DNA from: Pelomonas sp965229315
GTDB taxonomy: Bacteria; Pseudomonadota; Gammaproteobacteria; Burkholderiales; Burkholderiaceae_C
Length of the DNA stretch: 64,000 nucleotides
Assembly: GCF_965229315.1 (NCBI RefSeq)
Contig: NZ_CBDDJA010000002.1
Span: forward strand, 1,240,001 to 1,304,000
Reading direction: 5' to 3'
This document shows positions 27,526 through 35,555 of this stretch, in pieces. Under the pieces are notes generated by a model that was given only the letters and a program-made list of their open reading frames with translations, ran no database searches and was not told where the DNA came from. Positions within the stretch are counted from its first letter, which is position 1. Each line of letters starts with the position of its first letter. The translations under genes were made by a program, and so were the position numbers.

Positions 27526-28571
27526 GCGGCCGGCGCTTTGGTACGGGCCAGCCGGTCCAGCGCCGCCCTGAGCCAGGCCCAGCGGTAGGCGGTGATGTGA
27601 ACGAGCGGGCGGGATTTCTCGGTCCAGCGGGTGTGCCACTCCATCACGCGGCCGAAGAACTCGATCCGCTTGAAACGACCTTCGTCGAACAGCGCGCGGA
27701 ACTCCTCGGCGCGCATCAGCGTCGATGGCGATACCGCCTGGTGCGCCTGCTGGTAGGCCGTCTTCAGGATCACAAGGCAGTCACCCTGGTGCACGCACAG
27801 GTCCATGGCCACCACCTCGTCGCCGAACCAGTAGCGGTAGATGCGGGCCTGGCCGGCCTGGGCCGCCTGCTCCAACGCCTGCTGGTAGAAGCGCCCCTGC
27901 GCGCCGTCGGTCGAGATGGCGGTGCCGATTTCGGCCTTCCAGCCGCTGGCTTCCAGCAAGCCGTACTGGGCGATGGCCTCGGCCACCTGTGCGGGCGCTT
28001 CGATCAGGTCCATGCGCGGCGTCGAGCCGGTGGCCTCGACCTTTTTCAGCTGCTTGCGCGTGTTCTGCCGCAGATTCTTGCCGCGGCCTTCCCAGTAGGT
28101 GTCGAAGCTGGTGTCGACGTCGACCCAGGCGGTGTCGATGTAGTGCAGCTGGCGCAGCTGAGGGCTGTCGAACCTGCCGGGGTAGGCGAGCGAGTCGAGC
28201 TGCGTCAGCCCGAGTGCCAGGCCGAAGCCGGGCAAGGCGCCCAGCAAAGACTGCATTGAGGCTTCCAAGCCATCGGCCGGCAGCATCACCGGGCCGAGGG
28301 GCAACTGGGACGGCTGGAAGCTGTTCCAGCGGCCCTTGCCTTGCGGCTGGAGCAACAGCGCGGCGTCCCAGCCCGAAGCGCCCTGGCGGTAGGCGAGCCA
28401 TTCATCGCCCTGGCCGAATTGCTCCAGCAGGCAAAGAAGGAAGCTGCTGCGCATGAACGCATGCGGCAGGCTGCGTTCCTGCAGCCCGTCCCAGTGCGAG
28501 GCCAGCGCCTTGAGCTGCTTGGCCGGAACGAGGCTCCAGCCGTTATTGTGTGTCGTCTTCAAGGTCGTCAA
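27522..28571 (-). CDS. FemAB/GNAT-like N-acyltransferase
   Basis: 349 residues from a TTG at 28571 that overlaps the aminotransferase stop (TTGA). Longer upstream readings lie wholly inside that gene. The BioF2/Acetyltransf_6 domain is recognised from DTYWEGRGKNLRQNTRKQLK (about residues 160-180), ASGWKAEIGTAISTDG and the C-terminal half RYWFGDEVVAMDLCVHQGD to RIEFFGRVMEWHTRWTEKS. This is the pattern of FemAB-like proteins in XrtA loci. It probably transfers an acyl or aminoacyl group to an amine, possibly loaded by the neighbouring acyl carrier protein and ligase. It is coupled to hydrolase 2 by another TTGA overlap. Confidence 0.82.
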   Translation of the reverse strand: MTTLKTTHNNGWSLVPAKQLKALASHWDGLQERSLPHAFMRSSFLLCLLEQFGQGDEWLAYRQGASGWDAALLLQPQGKGRWNSFQPSQLPLGPVMLPADGLEASMQSLLGALPGFGLALGLTQLDSLAYPGRFDSPQLRQLHYIDTAWVDVDTSFDTYWEGRGKNLRQNTRKQLKKVEATGSTPRMDLIEAPAQVAEAIAQYGLLEASGWKAEIGTAISTDGAQGRFYQQALEQAAQAGQARIYRYWFGDEVVAMDLCVHQGDCLVILKTAYQQAHQAVSPSTLMRAEEFRALFDEGRFKRIEFFGRVMEWHTRWTEKSRPLVHITAYRWAWLRAALDRLARTKAPAA

Positions 28572-29770
28572 CCCGTGCAGTGGGAGAGTAAAGAGCCGAT
28601 CACCCAGTCGCGGTCTTGGTCGCTCATGTCCTGGTGGCAGTGAAGCTGAAGCACGTGGAGCGACCAGGACTTGCCATGGTCCCCCGGCATGTCTGGCACG
28701 CCCGGCCACAGCCAATCCCAGCGGGACACCGGAACGCCGGATTCCCTCAGCAACTGGTAGGTCGGGTCCGGCCGGTCGACCCACAGCGGGAAGACATAAG
28801 GCGCGCATCGCTCGGGCAGGGCAGCGAATAAGGGCCGCATACCGGCCCGGCCTGCGAAGGCGGTGGCCATGGCGGCGTAGTGCTGGCGGCGCTGGGCGAT
28901 GACGCGCTCGCGCGACGAGTGCAGGGCTGCACGCACAGTGGCGCGCGTGGGCTGACGGTGGCTCAAGGCCATGTCGATGCGCGCGTAGTCGCCCTCGGGC
29001 ACGAACCCGGCAGGCGTGGGCTGCGTGGCGGCGGTGGTAGGGCTGCTCCGCAGCAACTGCTTGACCCCGAGCAACGGTTCAGCCCAGACGCGCCAGCGGC
29101 CCAGCCGGCCAAAGCGCGCACTGATCTCCAGCGTGTCGAACCCCGACTTCAGCTCGGCCTTTGCACCCGCAGGCGTAAGCGGCGGCAGGGGCCTGGCAGG
29201 GCGTGCGACCTTCAGCAGGCCGCCGTCCTGCGTCGCGAAGAACTTGGGCAGGCTGGCGATGACCACATCGCCCAGCGCGCCGACGGCGCCGTGCGGCGCC
29301 TCTCCGAACATCGCGTGGGCGCAGTCTTCCAGCAATAGCACGCCACGCTGCTGGCACCAAGCGCGCACGGGGCGTAAGTCCAGCGGCAGCCCGAAGAAAT
29401 GGGCCACGCACAGCACTCGCGTGTCCGCCGGGGCGTGCTGTTCGAGCCACGCCAGACTGGGGCGGCCATCGGCGTCAATGGGATAGAAGGCCACTTGGTG
29501 GCCTAGGGCCAGCACCGGCGACACCATGGTCGGGCAGTGGTAGCTCGGCACGAGCACGCGGTCCGCGGGAGACAACGCCAGCGCTTCCAGCCCGAGCAAG
29601 ATGGCTGCGCGCCCGCTGGTGGTGAACAGGGTGCCCGGCTGGTCGAGCAGGCAGTGCAGGGTCGGCGCCCCGCAAGCGCCCTGCCAGTTGTGCGGCCCGG
29701 GCACGGGATGGCGCGGCACCACGCGCGATGGGCCGAGGGAGGGCGTCACTTGATGGCCGGAGGTGGTCAA
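28568..29770 (-). CDS. DegT/AHBA-type PLP-dependent aminotransferase
   Basis: 400 residues from a TTG at 29770 overlapping the acyl carrier protein stop (TTGA); a GTG seven codons in is an alternative start. The PLP fold type I features of sugar and AHBA-type aminotransferases are present: TTSGRAAILLGLEAL, VLVPSYHCPTMVSPVLALG, the cofactor Asp149 in LLEDCAHAMFGE and Lys176 in ASLPKFFATQDGG. The family transaminates keto-sugars or makes amino-hydroxybenzoate-like acids. In XrtA loci its product is not known; it could feed an amino group to the moiety carried by the acyl carrier protein. Confidence 0.85.
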   Translation of the reverse strand: MTTSGHQVTPSLGPSRVVPRHPVPGPHNWQGACGAPTLHCLLDQPGTLFTTSGRAAILLGLEALALSPADRVLVPSYHCPTMVSPVLALGHQVAFYPIDADGRPSLAWLEQHAPADTRVLCVAHFFGLPLDLRPVRAWCQQRGVLLLEDCAHAMFGEAPHGAVGALGDVVIASLPKFFATQDGGLLKVARPARPLPPLTPAGAKAELKSGFDTLEISARFGRLGRWRVWAEPLLGVKQLLRSSPTTAATQPTPAGFVPEGDYARIDMALSHRQPTRATVRAALHSSRERVIAQRRQHYAAMATAFAGRAGMRPLFAALPERCAPYVFPLWVDRPDPTYQLLRESGVPVSRWDWLWPGVPDMPGDHGKSWSLHVLQLHCHQDMSDQDRDWVIGSLLSHCTG

Positions 29771-30021
29771 AGCCGGGCGGCGACGAAGTCCGCCAGCGAG
29801 CCCACGGTGGCGAAGGTGTCCCCATCGATGTCGTCGTCATCGACGACCAGGCCCAGTTGCTCCTCCAGTGCCGTGATCAGGCCGACCACGGCCATGGAGT
29901 CCAGCTCGGGCAGGGCGCCCAGCAGTTGCGTGTTGCGGTCGAAGGTCTGGGCGCGGCCGTCCAGGCTCAGCACGTCGTCGAGAAGCCTCAGCACATGGCC
30001 GAGCACTTGGGCGTTGTCCAT
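29767..30021 (-). CDS. Acyl carrier protein, XrtA-associated
   Basis: 84 residues from the ATG at 30021, the first gene of unit B. Ser42 in GALPELDSMAVVGLIT is the expected phosphopantetheine attachment site (DS motif). The rest is acidic and helical (EEQLGLVVDDDDIDGDTFATVGSLADFV), typical of a discrete carrier protein. It is divergent from the acyl-CoA ligase gene across a 136-bp region, and the two are the natural loading pair: the ligase activates an acid and the carrier holds it for transfer. The cargo is unknown. The stop overlaps the aminotransferase start. Confidence 0.9.
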   Translation of the reverse strand: MDNAQVLGHVLRLLDDVLSLDGRAQTFDRNTQLLGALPELDSMAVVGLITALEEQLGLVVDDDDIDGDTFATVGSLADFVAARL

Positions 30022-30157
30022 CGGTCTAGCGTCCAAAAATTCAGCTGTGCAGTTTAGCGGTCCGCCCCCTTGCACCCGGGGGCTCCCACCCCTGCTCCTC
30101 GGGGGCGCGTGAGATACTTTTTTCACTCTTTATGCGCACTTCTTCGCTCGCGCCCCC
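30022..30157. promoter_or_regulatory. Divergent promoter region between ACP and acyl ligase genes
   Basis: 136 bp between two outward-reading operons. It contains AT-rich stretches (TCCAAAAATTCA near 30031-30042 and GATACTTTTTTCACTCTTTATG near 30113-30134) that fit promoters in an otherwise GC-rich setting. It also holds a nine-base perfect inverted repeat, GGGGGCGCG (30101-30109) and CGCGCCCCC (30149-30157). The right arm ends immediately before the ATG of the ligase, over the ribosome-binding position. Exact -35/-10 boxes could not be assigned. Confidence 0.5.
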
Positions 30158-31756
30158 ATGCCCGAATCAACCTTGCTGAACGAGTTGGTGGCCGTTGCCG
30201 CCGAGCGCACACCCGATGCCCCGGCGCTGACCGCCGGTGCCGCCACGCTGAGCTATGCCGAGTTGGACGCCGCCGTTCGTGGCTTCGCCGGCGGCCTGAT
30301 GCAGTTGGGCCTGGCCCGCGGCGAGCGTGTGGCGATCTACCTGGAGAAGCGCTTCGAGACCGTCGTCGCCAGCTTCGGCGCGCCGGCCGCGGGTGGCGTG
30401 TTCGTGCCACTGAACCCGCTGCTCAAGCCCGAGCAGGTGGGCTTCATCCTGCGCGACTGCGACGTGCGCGTGCTGGTCACGTCGCCCGAGCGGCTGGCGC
30501 AGCTGGGCGATGTGCTGACGCAGTGCCCCGCGCTGCGCCATGTGGTGCTGACCAGCGGCGAGGGCGCCGCGCCGGTGCCCGTGCATGACTGGCCGGCGCT
30601 GCTGGCCGCGCCGGCCCGCGCCGGCCATCGCGTCATCGACACCGACATGACGGCCATCCTGTACACGTCGGGCTCGACGGGCCGGCCCAAAGGCGTCGTG
30701 CTGTCCCACCGCAACATGGTGGCCGGCGGCAAGAGCGTCGCCAGCTACCTGGAGAACCGCGCCAGCGACACGCTGCTGGCCGCGCTGCCGCTGTCGTTCG
30801 ACGCCGGCTTCAGCCAGCTCACGACCGCCTTCCACAGCGGCGCGCGCGTCGTGCTGCTGAACTACCTGATGCCGCGCGACGTGCTCAAGGCGATGGAGCG
30901 CGAGCAGGTCACGGGCCTGACCGCCGTGCCGCCGCTGTACATCCAGCTCACCCAGCTCGAATGGCCTGCTGCCATCGACCAGCACCTGCGCTACTTCGCC
31001 AACACGGGCGGGCGCATGCCGCGCGCGACGCTGGACCTGCTGCGCGCCAAGGCGCCGTCGGCGAAGCCCTTCCTGATGTACGGCCTGACCGAAGCCTTCC
31101 GCTCGACCTTCCTGCCGCCCGACGAGGTGGACCGCCGCCCGGACTCCATCGGCAAGGCCATCCCGAACGCCGAGATCCTGGTGCTGCGCGAGGACGGCAG
31201 CGAGTGCGGCCCGGACGAGCCGGGCGAGCTGGTACACCGCGGCGCGCTGGTGGGCCTGGGCTACTGGAACGATGCCGAGAAGACGGCCGAGCGCTACAAG
31301 CCGCTGCCCGTCGTGGGTTCAGGCGTGGGCGGCCGCGAGGCGGGCCTGCAGTTGCCCGAGATCGCCGTGTTCTCGGGCGACACGGTGAAGCGCGACGCGG
31401 AAGGCTTCCTGTACTTCGTGGGCCGCCGCGACGAGATGATGAAGACTTCGGGCTACCGCGTCAGCCCCACGGAGGTGGAGGAGGTCCTGTACGCGACCGG
31501 CCTGGTGGGCGAATGCGTGGCCTTCGGCGTGGACCACGACGCGCTGGGTCATGCCATCCAGGTCATCGCCACGCCGCCCGAAGGCCAGCCCGCGCTGGAT
31601 AAGACCGCGCTGCTGGCGGCCTGCAAGGCCCGCATGCCCGCCTACATGGTGCCCCACGGCTTCGAAGAACGCGCGGGCCCGCTGCCGCGCAACCCCAACG
31701 GCAAGATCGATCGCAAGACGCTGTCGACCGACTGGAACGAGCGCCACGCGGCATGA
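30158..31756 (+). CDS. Acyl-CoA/acyl-ACP ligase (AMP-forming), exosortase A-associated
   Basis: 532 residues from ATG 30158. The adenylate-forming enzyme motifs are complete: YTSGSTGRPKG (169-179), FLMYGLTEAFRST, a FSGDTVKRDAEGFLYFVGR hinge region, and the catalytic lysine near the end in RNPNGKIDRKTL. It matches the XrtA-associated ligase family (TIGR03098). It should activate a carboxylic acid as the acyl-AMP and load it on CoA or on the divergent acyl carrier protein. There is no recognisable Shine-Dalgarno sequence directly upstream; that site is occupied by one arm of an inverted repeat. The stop overlaps the decarboxylase start (ATGA). Confidence 0.92.
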   Translation: MPESTLLNELVAVAAERTPDAPALTAGAATLSYAELDAAVRGFAGGLMQLGLARGERVAIYLEKRFETVVASFGAPAAGGVFVPLNPLLKPEQVGFILRDCDVRVLVTSPERLAQLGDVLTQCPALRHVVLTSGEGAAPVPVHDWPALLAAPARAGHRVIDTDMTAILYTSGSTGRPKGVVLSHRNMVAGGKSVASYLENRASDTLLAALPLSFDAGFSQLTTAFHSGARVVLLNYLMPRDVLKAMEREQVTGLTAVPPLYIQLTQLEWPAAIDQHLRYFANTGGRMPRATLDLLRAKAPSAKPFLMYGLTEAFRSTFLPPDEVDRRPDSIGKAIPNAEILVLREDGSECGPDEPGELVHRGALVGLGYWNDAEKTAERYKPLPVVGSGVGGREAGLQLPEIAVFSGDTVKRDAEGFLYFVGRRDEMMKTSGYRVSPTEVEEVLYATGLVGECVAFGVDHDALGHAIQVIATPPEGQPALDKTALLAACKARMPAYMVPHGFEERAGPLPRNPNGKIDRKTLSTDWNERHAA

Positions 31757-33015
31757 GCGACATCACCCCATCGAAGCGCGCGCCGGCGCACGCCCCCGTC
31801 CTCTTCCCGCGTGACGCCCAGGGCGAGCTGCTCGTGGGCGGCCAGCGGCTGTCCGTGCTTGCCGAGCGCGTGGGCCAGACGCCGTTCTACGCCTATGACC
31901 GCGCGCTGCTGAAGGCCCGTGTTGCCGAGCTGCGCGCCGCGCTGCCGGCCGGCATCGAGCTGCATTACGCGATGAAGGCCAACCCGATGCCGGCGCTGGT
32001 GCAGCTGATGGCCGCCCTGGTGGACGGCATCGACGTCGCGTCGGCCGGCGAGTTGCAGGTCGCGTTGAACGCGGGCGCCGACCCGCACGAGGTCAGCTTC
32101 GCCGGCCCCGGCAAGCGTGACGTCGAACTGGCCCAGGCCGTGGCGGCGGGTGTGCTCGTCAACGTCGAATCAGCGCGAGAACTGGCCCCGCTGGCGCGCG
32201 CGTCGCAGCGCCTCGGGCTGCCGGCGCGCGTGGCGCTGCGCGTGAACCCGGACTTCGAGCTCAAGGGCTCGGGCATGCGCATGAGCGGTGGTCCCAAGCA
32301 GTTCGGCATCGACGCCGAGGCGCTGCCAGGCGTTCTGGCCGAGGTCGGCCGGCTGGCGGGTGACGGCGTCGCCTTCGAAGGCTTCCACCTGTTCGCCGGC
32401 TCGCAGAACCTGAAGGCGGACGCCATTTGCGAGGCTCAGCTCAAGAGCTACGAGCTGGCGCTGCGGCTGGCCGAGTCCGCGCCGGCGCCGGTGAAGTTCC
32501 TCAACCTGGGCGGCGGCTTCGGCATCCCGTATTTCCCCGGTGAAACGCGGCTGGACCTGGCGCCCATCGCGGCCAACCTGGCCGAACTGCAGGCGCGGGC
32601 GAAGGCCGACCTGCCGCAGACCAAGCTGGTCATCGAGCTGGGCCGCTACTTCGTCGGCGAGGCCGGCGTCTACGTGAGTCGCATCGTGGACCGCAAGGTC
32701 TCGCGCGGCCAGGTGTTTCTCGTCGCAGACGGCGGCCTGCACCACCACCTGTCGGCCTCGGGCAACTTCGGCCAGGTGCTGCGCAAGAACTACCCCGCCT
32801 CCGTCGAGCCGCAGGGCCGCACCGAGCCGCAGACGGAGGCCGCCAGCGTCGTCGGCCCGCTGTGCACGCCGCTGGACCTGCTGGCCGACCGCATGGACAT
32901 GGCCAAGGGCGAGATCGGCGACCTGGCGGTCGTCTACCAGAGCGGCGCCTACGGTCGCAGCGCCAGCCCCGAGGGCTTCCTGGGGCATCCGGCCTGCGTC
33001 GAGGTGCTGGTCTAG
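31753..33015 (+). CDS. PLP-dependent decarboxylase, exosortase A-associated (LysA/ODC-like)
   Basis: 420 residues, the ATG overlapping the ligase stop. It is a fold type III decarboxylase: Lys75 in YAMKANPMPALVQLM binds PLP, EVSFAGPGKRDVEL and NLGGGFGIPYFPGE are the phosphate-binding and glycine-rich loops, and SVVGPLCTPLDLL carries the conserved Cys of the active site. It matches the XrtA-associated decarboxylase family (TIGR03099). The substrate is likely an amino acid such as diaminopimelate, lysine or ornithine, but the XrtA member has not been assigned one to my knowledge. Its stop shares the palindrome CTAG with the stop of the convergent bpt gene. Confidence 0.92.
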   Translation: MSDITPSKRAPAHAPVLFPRDAQGELLVGGQRLSVLAERVGQTPFYAYDRALLKARVAELRAALPAGIELHYAMKANPMPALVQLMAALVDGIDVASAGELQVALNAGADPHEVSFAGPGKRDVELAQAVAAGVLVNVESARELAPLARASQRLGLPARVALRVNPDFELKGSGMRMSGGPKQFGIDAEALPGVLAEVGRLAGDGVAFEGFHLFAGSQNLKADAICEAQLKSYELALRLAESAPAPVKFLNLGGGFGIPYFPGETRLDLAPIAANLAELQARAKADLPQTKLVIELGRYFVGEAGVYVSRIVDRKVSRGQVFLVADGGLHHHLSASGNFGQVLRKNYPASVEPQGRTEPQTEAASVVGPLCTPLDLLADRMDMAKGEIGDLAVVYQSGAYGRSASPEGFLGHPACVEVLV

Positions 33016-33746
33016 GCGGCGTCTTCCCAGTTCCCGTTCTTCAGGATCTGGTGCGGCCTGAACCCCGCCTTGTAGGCCATCTTGGGGCTCTCCTCGATCC
33101 AGTAGCCCAGGTAGACATGGCTCAGCTTGAGGTCGCGGGCCTGCTGGATCTGCCACATGACGCCGTAGGTGCCGAGGCTGCCGGGCACGTCCGGGTCGTA
33201 GAAGGTGTAGACCGCCGACAGGCCGTCGTTGAGGATGTCCAGGATGGACACCATGCGCAATGGCGCGCTGCCGTCGGGCATGGGCTCGCGGAACTCCACG
33301 AGGCGTGAGTTGATGCGCGACTGCAGCAGGAACTGCGTGTACTGGTCGACGCTGTCGTGGTCCATGCCGCCGCCGCTGTGCCGGCCGGCCTGGTAGCGCA
33401 GGTACAGCGCGTAGTGCTCGGGCGAGTAGCCCAGGCGCATGACCTTGGCCTGCAGGTGTCGGTGGCGTTGCAGCGCCCGGCTCTGGCTGCGTGTCGGCTC
33501 GAAGCGCACCACCGGCACGCGCAGCGCGATGCAGGCGCGGCACTGGTCGCAGTAGGGGCGGTAGGTGAACAGCCCGCTGCGGCGAAACCCCGCAGCGACG
33601 AGGTTGGAATAGGCGTCGGCGTGGATCAGGTGGCTGGGCGTGGCGACCTGCGAACGCGCCTGGCGGCCCGGCACGTAGCTGCACGGGTAGGCGGCCGTGG
33701 CGTAGAACTGGATCTGCGCGAGGGGCAGTTCTTTGGGGTGAGTCAC
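33012..33746 (-). CDS. bpt: Aspartate/glutamate leucyltransferase (arginyltransferase family)
   Basis: 244 residues from a GTG at 33746 that overlaps the aat stop (GTGA); this gives the usual start THPKELPLAQIQFYATA. The N-terminal ATE domain has YPCSYVPGRQARSQV and the Cys pair YCDQCRACIALRVPV, and the C-terminal domain ends LGYWIEESPKMAYKAGF. The family moves leucine (or arginine) from tRNA to N-terminal Asp/Glu, making proteins substrates for the ClpS/ClpAP N-degron pathway. Together with aat it forms the complete pair of leucyl-type transferases. Length is normal. Confidence 0.93.
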   Translation of the reverse strand: MTHPKELPLAQIQFYATAAYPCSYVPGRQARSQVATPSHLIHADAYSNLVAAGFRRSGLFTYRPYCDQCRACIALRVPVVRFEPTRSQSRALQRHRHLQAKVMRLGYSPEHYALYLRYQAGRHSGGGMDHDSVDQYTQFLLQSRINSRLVEFREPMPDGSAPLRMVSILDILNDGLSAVYTFYDPDVPGSLGTYGVMWQIQQARDLKLSHVYLGYWIEESPKMAYKAGFRPHQILKNGNWEDAA

Positions 33747-34474
33747 GTGGAGGTCAGCAACCGGTGCCAGTGCTGCGGATGATAGGTCCACGGCCCCGGC
33801 GTCGCGTCGCCCACATGGGCGGCCAGGTGGGCTTCGAACACGTTTCGCGGCACTTCATGCGCGCCCAGCGACGCCAGGTGGCCGGTGTTCTGCTGGCAGT
33901 CGATCCACGGGATGTCGAAGGCGCGGCACAGGCAGACCAGCGCGCACAGCGCGATCTTGGAGGCATCGGTGCGGCGCATGAACATCGATTCGCCGTAGAA
34001 CATGCGGCCCAGGTTGACGCCGTACAGCCCGCCGACCAGTTCACCGTCCATCCAGGTCTCGACGCTGTGCATGGCCGGCCAGGCCAGGTAGGCCGCCTGC
34101 AGTTCCGGCACGATCCAGGTGCCGTTCTGGCCTTCGCGCGGCGCGCTGGCGCAGGCGTGCAGCACGGCGGCGCGGTCAAAGTCCACGCGGATCTCGCAGC
34201 CCGGCGTGGCCGCGAAGCGCTGCACCGTCTTGCGCAGCGAGCGCGACAGCTTGAAGTGCCGCGTCTGCAGCACCATGCGCGGGTCGGGCGCCCACCACAG
34301 CGGTGGCTGGCCGGGCCCGTACCAGGGAAAGATGCCGCGGCGGTAGGCCGCCTGCAGCCGCTCGGGCGTCAGCGTGCCGCCCGCGGCGAGCAGGCCCGGT
34401 GCGTCGGTCTGCGCGCCCAGCGCGCGATGGCTGGGCGGGAAGTCCAGGGAAGCCTCGTCCAGCCAGTCGATCAT
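33743..34474 (-). CDS. aat: Leucyl/phenylalanyl-tRNA--protein transferase
   Basis: 243 residues from the ATG at 34474. All family hallmarks are visible: LLAAGGTLTPERLQAAYRRG, GIFPWYGPGQPPLWWAPDPR, ETWMDGELVGGLYGVNLG, MFYGESMFMRRTDASKIAL and WIDCQQNTGHLASLGA. The enzyme adds Leu or Phe from charged tRNA to N-terminal Lys/Arg of target proteins, committing them to ClpS/ClpAP. It is co-transcribed with bpt through a four-base overlap and divergent from the YffB-like gene, with about 20 bp between start codons. Confidence 0.95.
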   Translation of the reverse strand: MIDWLDEASLDFPPSHRALGAQTDAPGLLAAGGTLTPERLQAAYRRGIFPWYGPGQPPLWWAPDPRMVLQTRHFKLSRSLRKTVQRFAATPGCEIRVDFDRAAVLHACASAPREGQNGTWIVPELQAAYLAWPAMHSVETWMDGELVGGLYGVNLGRMFYGESMFMRRTDASKIALCALVCLCRAFDIPWIDCQQNTGHLASLGAHEVPRNVFEAHLAAHVGDATPGPWTYHPQHWHRLLTST

Positions 34475-34497
34475 GCGGGCATGGTACGGTCATGGCC

Positions 34498-34854
34498 ATG
34501 ATCACCGTTTACGGCATTCCCAACTGCGACACCGTCAAGCGCGCCCGCGCCTGGCTGGCCGAACAAGGCCTGGCCACGACGTTCCACGACTTCAAGAAGC
34601 AGGGTGTTCCTGCGGCCGACCTGCCGGCCTGGTTGCAGGCCTTCGGCCGCGACAAGCTCGTCAACCGCGCCGGCACGACCTGGCGCAAGCTGGACGACGC
34701 GGCCAAGGCCGGCGTCGTCGACGACGCGTCGGCCACCGCGCTGATGCTGGCCGAGCCCAGCGTCATCAAGCGCCCCGTCGTGCGCTGGGCAAACGGCAGC
34801 CTGACGCTGGGCTTCACGCCCGAGGCGTTCGCCACGAAGCAGGGAGCCTTCTGA
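34498..34854 (+). CDS. ArsC/Spx-family protein (YffB-like)
   Basis: 118 residues from ATG 34498; ATG 34492 two codons earlier is equally possible. It has a thioredoxin-like ArsC fold: ITVYGIPNCDTVKRARAWL carries a single Cys (Cys9) followed by D-T rather than the full redox pair. The conserved NRAGTTWRKLDD and the ending SVIKRPVVRWANG fit the E. coli YffB subgroup, which binds glutathione weakly and has no proven arsenate reductase activity. Its stop overlaps the ribE start. Role: probably a thiol-linked reductase, not firmly known. Confidence 0.85.
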   Translation: MITVYGIPNCDTVKRARAWLAEQGLATTFHDFKKQGVPAADLPAWLQAFGRDKLVNRAGTTWRKLDDAAKAGVVDDASATALMLAEPSVIKRPVVRWANGSLTLGFTPEAFATKQGAF

Positions 34855-35552
34855 TGTTCACCGGCATCGTCCAGGGCGTGGCGCGCGTGCAGGCCATCGA
34901 GGCGCGCGAGGGCCTGCACACGCTGCACCTGCAGTTCCCCGACGGCTTCGACGACGAACTGGCCATCGGCGCCAGCGTCTCGTGCGATGGGGTGTGCCTG
35001 ACGGTCACCGAGCGCACGGCGCCGGGTGTGGCCACGTTCGACGTGATGGCGCAGACGCTGAACCTCACGACGCTGGGCGGCTTGCAAGTCGGCGCCGGCT
35101 TGAACGTGGAGCGCGCCGCCCGGGAGGGCGTCGAGATCGGCGGCCATCCGCTGTCCGGCCATGTGGACGTGTCGGCGCGCATCGCCGAGATCCGCCGGCC
35201 CGACAACAACCACGTCATCCGCTTCGCGCTGCCGGCGCCTTGGATGCGCTACGTCTTCGCCAAGGGCTACATCGGCGTCAACGGCTGCAGCCTGACCGTG
35301 GCCGAGGCCCGGCGCGAGCGCGACGGCTCGGGCTGGTTCGAGGTCTGGCTGATCCCCGAGACGCTGCGCATGACGACCTTCGGCGACAAGCAGGTCGGCG
35401 ACGCGGTGCACATCGAGATCGAGCGCAGCACGCAGGTCGTCGTCGACACCGTGCGCGACGCGCTGGACGAGAAGCTGGGGCCGCTGCTGCCCGTGCTGGA
35501 GGCCATCGCCAGGGAACGCGGCATCGAGCTGACGCAGCTCGCGCTGAAGTAG
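34854..35552 (+). CDS. ribE: Riboflavin synthase, alpha subunit
   Basis: 232 residues from ATG 34854, overlapping the YffB-like stop. It has two lumazine-binding repeats: repeat 1 MFTGIVQGVARVQAIEA to CDGVCLTVTE, GGHPLSGHVDVSA at the junction, and repeat 2 with GYIGVNGCSLTVAEA and the loop LIPETLRMTTFGDKQVG. The enzyme dismutates two 6,7-dimethyl-8-ribityllumazine molecules to riboflavin. It is slightly longer than usual and resembles the enterobacterial type (CLTVTE, then IEIERSTQVVVDTV). It is not in a rib operon here, so a second copy elsewhere is possible. No FMN riboswitch lies upstream. Confidence 0.9.
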   Translation: MFTGIVQGVARVQAIEAREGLHTLHLQFPDGFDDELAIGASVSCDGVCLTVTERTAPGVATFDVMAQTLNLTTLGGLQVGAGLNVERAAREGVEIGGHPLSGHVDVSARIAEIRRPDNNHVIRFALPAPWMRYVFAKGYIGVNGCSLTVAEARRERDGSGWFEVWLIPETLRMTTFGDKQVGDAVHIEIERSTQVVVDTVRDALDEKLGPLLPVLEAIARERGIELTQLALK

Positions 35553-35555
35553 CCC

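Noticed and set aside
34700..34853. FMN riboswitch before riboflavin synthase
   Set aside because: ribE overlaps the stop of the YffB-like gene, so there is no leader space, and no RFN-element sequence was seen.
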